A stretch of DNA of 64,000 bases, taken from assembly GCA_016841525.1 (NCBI GenBank), contig JAENYZ010000005.1, positions 1 through 64,000 of the forward strand, read 5' to 3'. The notes beneath the pieces were generated by a model that was given only the letters and a program-made list of their open reading frames with translations, searched no databases and was not told the DNA's origin. Source of the stretch: Anaerolineaceae bacterium. Lineage in GTDB: Bacteria > Chloroflexota > Anaerolineae > Anaerolineales > Anaerolineaceae. Positions 20,301 through 29,339 of this stretch are shown here, piece by piece. The translations under genes were made by a program, and so were the position numbers. Every line of letters starts with the position of its first letter. The stretch's first letter is position 1.

Positions 20301-20514
20301 AGTTATCGGCACGGTCACAAGCTGTGCAATCAACTCCGAAGGCTCCCTTACCGGCCAGGCTTATGTCGGAGAAAAATATACAAAGGAGGGTACAGCTCTT
20401 TACATTTATCAAGGCGCTCCTGAACAAGCCGGTAAAGCGCCGGCTGAACTCACCAAAGGCGACCGGGTTACCTTACCAGCCCGGGCGACTGTCATAACAA
20501 GATTTCCTAAATAA
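17386..20514 (+). CDS. Fusion protein: serine hydroxymethyltransferase + aminomethyltransferase (GcvT)
   Basis: SHMT: [64 protein letters not shown]; GcvT from about 19303: [33 protein letters not shown]. ATG 17386 has better RBS spacing than 17380. Confidence 0.9.
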   Translation: [1042 protein letters not shown]

Positions 20515-20528
20515 GGAGAGAAATTCTT

Positions 20529-21749
20529 ATGCATACACTATGGGACGAACGATTTGCATTAAGGACGGATAATTTAAAAAGCTCAGCTATCCGAGAGCTT
20601 CTTAAAATTACCTCCCTACCTGATGTGATCTCGTTTGCGGGTGGACTTCCAGCTCCGGAAGTCTTCCCAATTGAAAGATTCAAAGAGGCTTCTGATATTG
20701 TATTAAGCGAAATGGGAGAGAAGGCGCTACAATATGGAACAACAGAGGGCTACCAGCCGCTGCGTGAAATGATTGCCCGTAATGCTGGAAAGTACGGCCT
20801 GAAAATCTCTGCAGATAACGTCCTGATCACGACTGGCTCCCAACAAGCTCTTGATCTGATGGGAAGAATTTTCATCAATCGCGGAGACCGTGTTCTGGTT
20901 GAATCGCCAACTTATCTTGGCGCGATCCAGGCATGGAATGCGTACGGCGTCAAGTTTGTTACCATCCCCTTTGATCAAGATGGCATGCAAACACAAGAGC
21001 TTGAGGCTCGGCTGCGCCTGGGGATCAAGTTTATTTATGTCTTACCGAATTTTCAGAACCCAACCGGTGTGACCCTTTCTCGCGAACGCAGAAAACAGCT
21101 GGTTGAAGTAGCAAACGCCTATGGCGTCCCGATATTTGAAGATGACCCTTACGGTCAACTGCGCTATGAAGGCGAACACCTCCCCCCCGTTGTTGTATTG
21201 GATGATGAAATTCGTGCAAAGGAATTCCCGATCTACAGCGGCAATGTCATTTACACCAGTACTTTTTCAAAAATCCTTGCACCTGGTTTACGTCTTGCAT
21301 GGGTGGTCGCCCCAGTAGAAGTAATCAAGAAACTTGTCCAGGCAAAACAGGGCTGTGATCTGAATACATCTACATTCAATCAATACCTTGCTTACCAGGT
21401 CGCCAACGACCCATGGATGAAATCACACATTTGTATCATTAGAAAAACCTATAAAGAACGACGCGATGTGATGTTAAAAGCGCTGGAAGAATATATGCCT
21501 GAAGGCGTTCAATGGACTAAACCAAAGGGCGGCTTATTCCTGTGGGTGACACTGCCAGAATGCATCGACACACAGGCGATCTTTCCGGCTGCCGTGGAAC
21601 AAAAAGTAGCCTTCGTGCCCGGCGGGTCCTTCCATCCCAAAGGCGGCGGACACAACACCATGCGCCTTAATTTTTCTAATTCAAAACCCGAATTGATTGT
21701 TGAGGGCATCAAACGATTGGCCAAAGTTGTAAAAGATAACCTGAAATAG
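20529..21749 (+). CDS. PLP-dependent aminotransferase (class I/II, LysN/2-aminoadipate type)
   Basis: DVISFAGGLPAPEVFP, LQYGTTEGYQPLRE, PNFQNPTGVTLS, YTSTFSKILAPGLRLAW. Confidence 0.92.
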   Translation: MHTLWDERFALRTDNLKSSAIRELLKITSLPDVISFAGGLPAPEVFPIERFKEASDIVLSEMGEKALQYGTTEGYQPLREMIARNAGKYGLKISADNVLITTGSQQALDLMGRIFINRGDRVLVESPTYLGAIQAWNAYGVKFVTIPFDQDGMQTQELEARLRLGIKFIYVLPNFQNPTGVTLSRERRKQLVEVANAYGVPIFEDDPYGQLRYEGEHLPPVVVLDDEIRAKEFPIYSGNVIYTSTFSKILAPGLRLAWVVAPVEVIKKLVQAKQGCDLNTSTFNQYLAYQVANDPWMKSHICIIRKTYKERRDVMLKALEEYMPEGVQWTKPKGGLFLWVTLPECIDTQAIFPAAVEQKVAFVPGGSFHPKGGGHNTMRLNFSNSKPELIVEGIKRLAKVVKDNLK

Positions 21750-21768
21750 ATCCTGAAAACTTCGATAT

Positions 21769-21807
21769 AAAAAAAGCGTGCTCCAACATAAAGCACGCTT
21801 TTTTTAA
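21769..21807. terminator. Bidirectional Rho-independent terminator
   Basis: aaaaaaagcgtgct-ccaacataa-agcacgcttttttt between convergent genes. Confidence 0.9.
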
Positions 21808-21859
21808 TTTATTCATCAATTTGATTTGATGAACGATGCTCAATATCCAGTTTTGTAGA

Positions 21860-23587
21860 TTAATAATCAATACGCTTATTGTTCTGCCAGATTTTGAAAT
21901 CCTGGAGGATTGAATTGCCAATAAATTCCCTCAAAATTGAGTTATCGGGGATAAACCTCTGGTCGGTCGGTAAAAACCACTGTAGAAATTTGAACAATCG
22001 CTTCGCTTCGATATATTCCCGTGTTCCGTGTGGAACCTGCCTTAATAAAGGCTCAACAAGGGGTTTTAGTGCGGTAAGCTCATATGCCAATGCGGAATTA
22101 AACATCACATCTGCATTTTCCTGGTACGGGAAGATGTGGCGCTTTTCACCGCGTCGAACCATCTCCCAGTTGCTGATAGTTTGCTGAGCACTGTAACCCC
22201 GGTCTCGTGCATCACGTAAGATCCGCCGCAGTTCGCGGGTGTCCGTTGTCGAAATCCGGTTATGCCGGTCGAGGTTTAATTGTGTCAGGCACGAGACATA
22301 AATCCTGTAGGTTTGTTCTGGTGGGAAACCTTCAAGCAGCTTGGGGTTCAGCCCGTGAATGCCCTCTAATATAATCACCTGCCCAGGTGTGAGTTTTACA
22401 GTTTCACCTGGTTTATTCAATCCCACATGGAAATCATACCTTCGCAATTGAACTTCTTTGCCTGCGGTTAAATCCTGAATGTGCTGGTTAAGTAGGGCGC
22501 GATTAAGAGCATCGATGTGTTCAAAATCAAGGTTTCCATCTTCATCACGAGGTGTATCTTCACGGTTCACAAAATAATTGTCCATTTCAAGGGCAAAGGG
22601 TGAGATACCTTCGGTTAATAATTGAATAGTTAAGCGTTTTGCAAATGTCGTTTTACCAGAAGAACTTGGACCTGCAATTAAAATTACTTTTATTTGATCT
22701 CTTTTCTTGCGAATCTCGTTGGCTAATCGAGAGATTTGCTGGGCATGCAGAGCTTCTGATACCAAGATTACCTCATTGATCCGCCCGTCCATGATCGCAT
22801 CATTTAATGCACCCACGCTTTGAATGCCAAGGGTCTCCAACCACTCTCCATACTGCCGAAATGAGGTCAGCAGTTGTGGGTAACTCGGCATGGGCGATAG
22901 TTCACTGGGTGCGTGTCGACGAGGAAATTGGATCACAAACCCATTTCCAACCAGTTTTAGTTTAAACCACTTGAGATACCCGGAAGAAGGAACCATGTAG
23001 CCATGGTGGTAATCTCGTTTACCCCGCAATGAATACAGGACCAGAAAATCATCGGTGCGGTAGTTCAATAAACGCAGTTTGTCTTCCTGCTGATGCTTTC
23101 TGAAGAAACTTTTTGCGTCTTCAAGCGCTACTTTTTCCCTTATTAATGGCTCATCTGCATCAACAATCTCGCGCATAACTGCTTCAAGCTTCTCCAGGTC
23201 CTGTTCCTTAAACGGTTCACTCTCAGGTACATGGCAAAAATAAGCGCCGGAAGAGACCGAATGATCAATGGTCAGGGACCATTTTGGGAACAGCTCAATG
23301 AAAGCAACCTCTAATAAGAAGGTCAATGAACGCCTGTAGATCCGTGCCCCGTCAGAGTTTCCCATGTCAATTGGGGTGACTTTTGCATCTACGGCAATTG
23401 GGAATGTCAATTCCCGCAAATCATTATTGACAATTGCGCCGACAATCTGAGGTTTATCAGGATCCTGGTAAACCCGCATAAATTCGCCAATGGGTGTGTG
23501 TCGTGGTCCGCTCATTACGGTACCATCGTCTACGATGACCTCAACCGTGTCACGCATTTTTTTATTTATCTTGATTGCTTTATCCAT
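21860..23587 (-). CDS. Nucleoside (uridine) kinase family protein with N-terminal ThrRS-like region
   Basis: ILIAGPSSSGKTTFAKRLTIQLL Walker A, LEMDNYFVNREDTPRDEDGNLDFEHIDAL, VIILEGIHGLNP; long N-terminal extension. Confidence 0.88.
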   Translation of the reverse strand: MDKAIKINKKMRDTVEVIVDDGTVMSGPRHTPIGEFMRVYQDPDKPQIVGAIVNNDLRELTFPIAVDAKVTPIDMGNSDGARIYRRSLTFLLEVAFIELFPKWSLTIDHSVSSGAYFCHVPESEPFKEQDLEKLEAVMREIVDADEPLIREKVALEDAKSFFRKHQQEDKLRLLNYRTDDFLVLYSLRGKRDYHHGYMVPSSGYLKWFKLKLVGNGFVIQFPRRHAPSELSPMPSYPQLLTSFRQYGEWLETLGIQSVGALNDAIMDGRINEVILVSEALHAQQISRLANEIRKKRDQIKVILIAGPSSSGKTTFAKRLTIQLLTEGISPFALEMDNYFVNREDTPRDEDGNLDFEHIDALNRALLNQHIQDLTAGKEVQLRRYDFHVGLNKPGETVKLTPGQVIILEGIHGLNPKLLEGFPPEQTYRIYVSCLTQLNLDRHNRISTTDTRELRRILRDARDRGYSAQQTISNWEMVRRGEKRHIFPYQENADVMFNSALAYELTALKPLVEPLLRQVPHGTREYIEAKRLFKFLQWFLPTDQRFIPDNSILREFIGNSILQDFKIWQNNKRIDY

Positions 23588-23639
23588 GATCTCCCTTCAG
23601 TATCTCAACCAATATTTTCGGTATAAATGGACTAATATT

Positions 23640-26600
23640 CTAATCCAAATTTGGACTTAGCATAGGAACCTGGGCAAAATCATCCGGGGTCAGGGAATCA
23701 AGCGATCCAGTCATGCTTGGATAGTCGCCTAAAATATCCGCCTGGTTCAAATCAGATCCTTCAGGCCAGATCAATTCAACGATTCGGGTGTGATTGACAT
23801 CGCCCGTTGAACCGCCGAAAACCCATTGTGCGGATTGCAGACTGACATCTCTCACCCGCCAAACCCCTTCAGCAGGATAACCTTCCTGGCTGAGCACGGC
23901 TGCAGCATAAGCCCAAGTCGCAGGGTCACCCTCAGGCAAAAAGCTTAAAGGAACGCGGATGGTAACAAGGTTTTGGTTTGAATCCACCACGATTTTCATT
24001 GAACTTGAAGCCTCAGAATAATCTTTTGGCTCAAGGGTCTCCGGATCACTCTGAACCACCTGGGATGTCCAGCCCTCTGCCCAAATCGCGTATTCCCAAC
24101 CAAAACCTTCTTCAAGGGATGCATTTCGACCAGGCATCAGCTTCCTTGCACCTGTGCCTTCACCGGGATCAATATCAATATACACATCCATCGTCTGCAG
24201 CGACAAACCAATCGGGGAACCCCATGGATTCTCCACCGGACCAACAAAATTGAAATTAATTACGAGATTCTCCGAATCGGTACCAACGGAAAAAGCCTGG
24301 ATATCAAACACAGATTCCTTGAAAACAGCATCACTCGGATAAGTGTAAGTTCCTGGTCCATAATCATCACCCACAGGATCCTGAACCTCTAAAAAGACAG
24401 CCGTTCCTCCGAGGTCCGGTATTAACATCTGCGCAGGGCCCGCTGATGGAAGTTGGTCGCCATCGGGTTCGATAAGTAATTTAAACTTTAGCAGATCGCC
24501 AGCTCTCAAATCCCCTAAAAGAGTTAGAGGCAGCGCCAATTCAGCCATGCCCTGTCCTGAAGCACCCTCTCCTGCCTCCCCTTCCATTTGGACCCATTGA
24601 TCATCTTCAACCTGGTAGAGCACCAGGGCATTATCTGCTGGTGACCAGGTGAGCAATTTATTCGCCCTGAACCCTAAGACGGACTCCGACTCAAGACTTA
24701 AAGCACGTTTGCCGGTCTCCAATCCCGGGACTGAGAAGTAAACACTGAACTGCTTAGCTCCAACAGCGCCCTCAAAATCAAAGCGCAAATACAGATTTTC
24801 TTCATCCAGGCTTGTGTACATGCCAGAAATTGCCGCAGCTTCTGAAGCCTCATAATACGCAGCCGTCTCCCAGGCAGGCTCATTTTCACCATCCACCACT
24901 GGTGAAGCGATCCCGCTCATCGACCGTGTTGCGCTGACTGGCTGCGCCTCGATAACCGGGACACTCACAAAACCAGGTACTTCAAGCCCCAGGGATTCAT
25001 AAACACCTGCTAACAAAGCACGATAACCTTCATCAAAATAGCTGTCCTGGCCGGAATCCTGATCAGCACCATACCACCAGAACCAGTCCGAACCCTCAGC
25101 CAAATACATAAAATCAAAGGCTTCCGCAATCGCTTCTTCACTGGCGCTTTCCTCACCATTTTCATAAAGACTTAGATCTTCCCGTACCTTTGCCAGATAA
25201 TCCCAGGCAACGGCTTCCTCCCCCTCCCCGATCCAGGTATCGTAATTGGGACTGAACCAGGCACCAGGGAAGAGATCGTCAAGCTCTCGCTGCTCAGGGA
25301 ACATTTCAAGATAATCAGAGGGCGTAACCGTTTCCAAGACCTCACTTTCAGCAAATTTGTTGTACAACGCATGGAAGAAGTCGTTACCATCGTTTTTATA
25401 ATGCTCCCAGGCGTTTTCGCCGTCGAGGATGATGCTGACAATATGCGGACCTTCTGTTCCACGTGCCTGAAAGTCTGCCTGGATCCCTTCAAGATGGCTG
25501 ATCAGATCCTGGGCAGCGGCTTCGCCATCCATACCTGAATAATCAAAACCGATGCGATCAGAAAGATTACCGTCCCTGAAAAACACCGTTACTTTGGTTC
25601 CATCTTCAGCAGTGACATAATAGGGTCGATAAAGATCATCCGGCTGCTGCACGAATCCCTGCGAATCCCGTGTGAAGGAATCGATCCCAAGAGATTTTGC
25701 GAGCACAGGTTCCCCCGTTTGCATAAAGGTATATCCGGACTCAGCCACCAGAGGGACGATGGCTTGTGCCACAGACCCCTCCCCCGGCCAAAGCCCTCTT
25801 ACTTCACGACCAAAATTCTCTTCATACATTTCAACACTAATTTCAAGATGCTTCTCCGCATCCTGGGGATAGCTGAAATCTGCTTCTGGCATCTCCGCAC
25901 CCGGATTGCCAACCAGCGCCAATTCAATATCATAAATCAGCGGGAGGATGGGATGGGCATAGGGCGTAGTGGTCACTTCGATTTGACCTGTATCCTGTAA
26001 TTCTTTGTGATATGGAATCACCGATTGGAGGACTTCAAGAACTTTTTCGAACAGGATGTCTTTATCTTCTTGGGTAAAATTCTCGCCCTTTTCTACAAGC
26101 GCCAGGAGCGGTTCCCGGCTTAAGTATTCCGGGTCAAACCAGGCGAGGTTAAACCAAACCTGAAGATCCGTAAAATCCTGTTCCGTGAAAGAGTCTAAAG
26201 CCGCCTGAACGCTTGCCTGATCACCGCCGCCCCGTTTATCTAATAATGCCTGATAACGTGGATACCTTGCAATAATATTGTCCCAGTTGGCATCAAAAAA
26301 CCGCTCCAGGATAAACTGCTTCTCTTCCAAGGTCAGTTCAGATGCAGGTTTTTCTGCTAACACCCAGTAAATATCCCTGGCACCATTTGCCAGGTCATTT
26401 ATCTGGCGAATCAACGATGGTGTCAGGTTGAAACTAACCTGAACATCCTCATATTCAGCGATCTTCTCAGCCATATCCAGGTAATCTTTGGTGGCGTGGA
26501 CACGCACCCATGGACGTGTATAGATCCCCTCAGCATCCTTGTAATAAAGCGGTTGATGCTGGTGCCAGGTGAGGTTAACATACAGGATTTGAGGTTCTTC

Positions 26601-26771
26601 TTCAACAACCTCCGTTTCCTCAACCTCAGTTGGCTGTTCTTCTGCTTCCGGCGTATCCGCTGCCGGAGCTGAAGTTGGCACTCCAGGTGTTTCAGTTGCT
26701 TGCGGTGCACAGGCACCTAAAAGAATGCTTGCTAAAACAAGAACGACAATTAAATTGAAATGCTTTTTCAT
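23640..26771 (-). CDS. Secreted lipoprotein, glycoside hydrolase family 57 with C-terminal glucodextranase-like region
   Basis: Lipobox LASILLGAC; YVNLTWHQHQPLYY, GLWPGEGSVAQAIVPL, IILDGENAWEHY. Confidence 0.9.
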   Translation of the reverse strand: MKKHFNLIVVLVLASILLGACAPQATETPGVPTSAPAADTPEAEEQPTEVEETEVVEEEPQILYVNLTWHQHQPLYYKDAEGIYTRPWVRVHATKDYLDMAEKIAEYEDVQVSFNLTPSLIRQINDLANGARDIYWVLAEKPASELTLEEKQFILERFFDANWDNIIARYPRYQALLDKRGGGDQASVQAALDSFTEQDFTDLQVWFNLAWFDPEYLSREPLLALVEKGENFTQEDKDILFEKVLEVLQSVIPYHKELQDTGQIEVTTTPYAHPILPLIYDIELALVGNPGAEMPEADFSYPQDAEKHLEISVEMYEENFGREVRGLWPGEGSVAQAIVPLVAESGYTFMQTGEPVLAKSLGIDSFTRDSQGFVQQPDDLYRPYYVTAEDGTKVTVFFRDGNLSDRIGFDYSGMDGEAAAQDLISHLEGIQADFQARGTEGPHIVSIILDGENAWEHYKNDGNDFFHALYNKFAESEVLETVTPSDYLEMFPEQRELDDLFPGAWFSPNYDTWIGEGEEAVAWDYLAKVREDLSLYENGEESASEEAIAEAFDFMYLAEGSDWFWWYGADQDSGQDSYFDEGYRALLAGVYESLGLEVPGFVSVPVIEAQPVSATRSMSGIASPVVDGENEPAWETAAYYEASEAAAISGMYTSLDEENLYLRFDFEGAVGAKQFSVYFSVPGLETGKRALSLESESVLGFRANKLLTWSPADNALVLYQVEDDQWVQMEGEAGEGASGQGMAELALPLTLLGDLRAGDLLKFKLLIEPDGDQLPSAGPAQMLIPDLGGTAVFLEVQDPVGDDYGPGTYTYPSDAVFKESVFDIQAFSVGTDSENLVINFNFVGPVENPWGSPIGLSLQTMDVYIDIDPGEGTGARKLMPGRNASLEEGFGWEYAIWAEGWTSQVVQSDPETLEPKDYSEASSSMKIVVDSNQNLVTIRVPLSFLPEGDPATWAYAAAVLSQEGYPAEGVWRVRDVSLQSAQWVFGGSTGDVNHTRIVELIWPEGSDLNQADILGDYPSMTGSLDSLTPDDFAQVPMLSPNLD

Positions 26772-27043
26772 GGGAAAAGCTCCTTTTAATCCAAATAAGA
26801 TTAAGCTTGCAATACAATTTTACTTGAAAATTCTACACAAGCGTTCAATTGAATTTATCGTAAGGATTGTCTTTTTGCTTTCCATTAAGCAAAGAAATTG
26901 GCGAGAAATTTCTTGAGCAAAGAATGGTAAACCAAGCCTTAATGACAAATGCCAGGATATTTATCCTCAGACCCCGATTTTCCAGTTTCCCCATAATGAG
27001 CTGAAATAATAACTTGTTGAGAAAAAGCTAAATCAGGAAAAAA

Positions 27044-28165
27044 TTACAAAAACTTTTCATATAAACGATGCGTCTTATGAAAGTCAATCTCGAAATTGGA
27101 AACCTCAAGCAGGATATTGATGTTCTCTTCGCGCAGTTGCAACAATTCTGCCTGGTCATAGCGGCTGCCCTGCATAACGCTGTTGTAGACCTCACTCAGC
27201 AAAATCGCAGTGCCGCCCATTCGTTGATAATCCTCAATGATACCAATGCCATTTAGAATAATCCGATTGGTCCTTTTGCTTTCTAACAATATTTTCGCCC
27301 ATCCAGTTGGGAATAAGCGCCCATTCGCTTTCTTGAGCCCATCGCTTATGTTTGGATAGCCAAGCATCCAACCCACTGGTTTTTCATCTTTATAAAGAAG
27401 CTTCACCAATTTAGGGTCCGCTATCCACAAGAGTTGTGACACCATGGCATCCATATCACCATCAGTAATTGGCGGGTTTCCAGCCGGTCCAGCCAGTGAA
27501 TTATTATATAAAACTTTAAAATCATTGATGACAGACTTTAATTCTGCCCTCGTTTTTAACCGGGGCGACCAAAAGCCAAGGCGTTTTTTAACCAGCTCTG
27601 CCGCTCTCAACACTTTTTTCGGAAAATTTGTACTTCGATCAATCCGCCCTGTAAACACATCCTTTACTTTCTCGAAACCAAGCCCTTCAACAAAACCCGG
27701 GTAATAATCGGGGTTGTAGGGCTGCCCAAACGCCGGTTGGTGTTCAAAACCTTTCACCAGCATCCCAAAACCATCTAAAACCATCAAACCTTTTGGTCCA
27801 AGAATATGGTTCAATCCCTGGCTCTTTGCCCAATCAAACCCCCAGGAGAAAAGCCCTTCAGCGACAACAGGATCATCAACCGTTTCAAAATAATAGAAAA
27901 ATGCCGTTTTACTCTGGTGAAAATCATTGTAACGGTGATTATTAACGACAGCCAATCGTCCCAGGGTTTCACTATTCTCATTCTGGGCGAGGAAAAATGC
28001 AGCATCGCCATACTTATAAAAAGGATAAGCGGGTTCAAAGATCTTCTTCATCTCCGACCGCATCGGGGGAACCCATTGCTCTGTATTTTGGTAAAGTTTA
28101 AAAGGGAAATCAATAAATTCTTGGGTGTTCTTTCGATCACCACTTGTGACTTGTTTAATTTTCAT
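27044..28165 (-). CDS. GNAT-like acetyltransferase family protein
   Basis: FIDFPFKLYQNTEQWVPPMRSEMKKIF, GDAAFFLAQ...GRLAVVNNHRYNDFH, GPKGLMVLDGFGMLVKGFEHQPAFGQPYNP. Confidence 0.7.
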   Translation of the reverse strand: MKIKQVTSGDRKNTQEFIDFPFKLYQNTEQWVPPMRSEMKKIFEPAYPFYKYGDAAFFLAQNENSETLGRLAVVNNHRYNDFHQSKTAFFYYFETVDDPVVAEGLFSWGFDWAKSQGLNHILGPKGLMVLDGFGMLVKGFEHQPAFGQPYNPDYYPGFVEGLGFEKVKDVFTGRIDRSTNFPKKVLRAAELVKKRLGFWSPRLKTRAELKSVINDFKVLYNNSLAGPAGNPPITDGDMDAMVSQLLWIADPKLVKLLYKDEKPVGWMLGYPNISDGLKKANGRLFPTGWAKILLESKRTNRIILNGIGIIEDYQRMGGTAILLSEVYNSVMQGSRYDQAELLQLREENINILLEVSNFEIDFHKTHRLYEKFL

Positions 28166-28240
28166 TTTGTCCGAATACCTGTCATAACAAATAAGGTCAA
28201 CAATACAGTAAACCGCTGTTTAATCCATATGCAATTCATC

Positions 28241-28266
28241 AAAAAAGACCTCGCAAGGTCTTTCTT
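28241..28266. terminator. Rho-independent terminator
   Basis: aaaaaagacct-cgca-aggtctttctttt. Confidence 0.85.
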
Positions 28267-28304
28267 TTATCCTCAATCAATAATCTTAGCACATTGGGTC
28301 GATC

Positions 28305-29153
28305 TTAGGGCAGATCCCAGTATTGTAGTTGATCAACGCGGACGGTATATCCCGGCGTCTCTGAATAAGCAATCAGGAACCCGGTGTAACCCTCGCCTGA
28401 TAGCGTATTATCTGTGGCGGTACCAATTTCTTTGCCATCAACAAAAAACTTAAAAGAAGAACCCTCCATCCAAATCCCAATTCGATGAGGGTCAGTCCAA
28501 TCTTCAGGCACTGCATCCGCCTCTTTGAAGGCGAGAATTTCAAAGATTTCCACATTCGGTGCCATTCTGAAGAAACCCCAACGCCCATCACAGGTGAGAC
28601 CGATAAAATAAAATTGCTCTCCATCCGTGCTCGCCCTGATAGCAACGCCAAACCGATCGAATCCCCCACAATCTTCCATCTCAATTATTGCTTCAAGATA
28701 CGCGTCCTTCAATCTAGGCGTTGAAACCCACCAGCTGTGCCAATTCGGATTAAGCCTCGATGTGATATTCAAATAGCCACCCGATGTTTCAAAAAGCGCC
28801 TGTTCCGATTCAAAATCCCAAGGGCTGGATGAGCCGTTGAAATCATAAGTCCAGGCAGGTAAACCCAGCAAAATAGCTGGATCTGAAAGATCCTGTGTTG
28901 CAGTGAGAATGGACGTTTGGGTGGGGGTGGGGGTTGGTGTGGGCGTTTCAGTGATCGGAACTTCTGTAGATGTTTGGGATGGCATAAGGGTTTCGGTGGG
29001 AGGAAGCGTGCTGTGAAGCGCAGTCTCTGTCAATATGATTGAAACCTGGGTTCCCAATACATCCTCTGTTGGCATGGTTTCTTCACTAATGCCGCAGCTT
29101 GATAGAAGTAACAATATAAGGATTAATAAGTATATTGAGCCTGACCGCTTCAT
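28305..29153 (-). CDS. Putative lipoprotein with Pro/Thr-rich linker and LamG/DUF1080-like domain (paralog A)
   Basis: MKRSGSIYLLILILLLLSSCG lipobox; PTPTPTPTQT linker; FDRFGVAIRASTDGEQFYFIGLTCDGRWGFFRM. Confidence 0.75.
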   Translation of the reverse strand: MKRSGSIYLLILILLLLSSCGISEETMPTEDVLGTQVSIILTETALHSTLPPTETLMPSQTSTEVPITETPTPTPTPTQTSILTATQDLSDPAILLGLPAWTYDFNGSSSPWDFESEQALFETSGGYLNITSRLNPNWHSWWVSTPRLKDAYLEAIIEMEDCGGFDRFGVAIRASTDGEQFYFIGLTCDGRWGFFRMAPNVEIFEILAFKEADAVPEDWTDPHRIGIWMEGSSFKFFVDGKEIGTATDNTLSGEGYTGFLIAYSETPGYTVRVDQLQYWDLP

Positions 29154-29339
29154 ATCGACCTCCCAAACGCACAAAAGTATTGTAATAATACTGATATTAT
29201 AAGAATTTCCGGTCGCAAAGGCAACTGGCGTGACTTATATGTTAATGTGATAAGTGTTATCATTAACCTATTATTGATTCATAGATACAAATTTCATGTA
29301 TAATCTAACAGGCTATTTATTCTTGTAAAGGCAGGTCTT

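Noticed and set aside
27806-28453. 215-aa plus-strand ORF
   Set aside because: Antisense to two well-supported minus-strand genes and crosses their terminator
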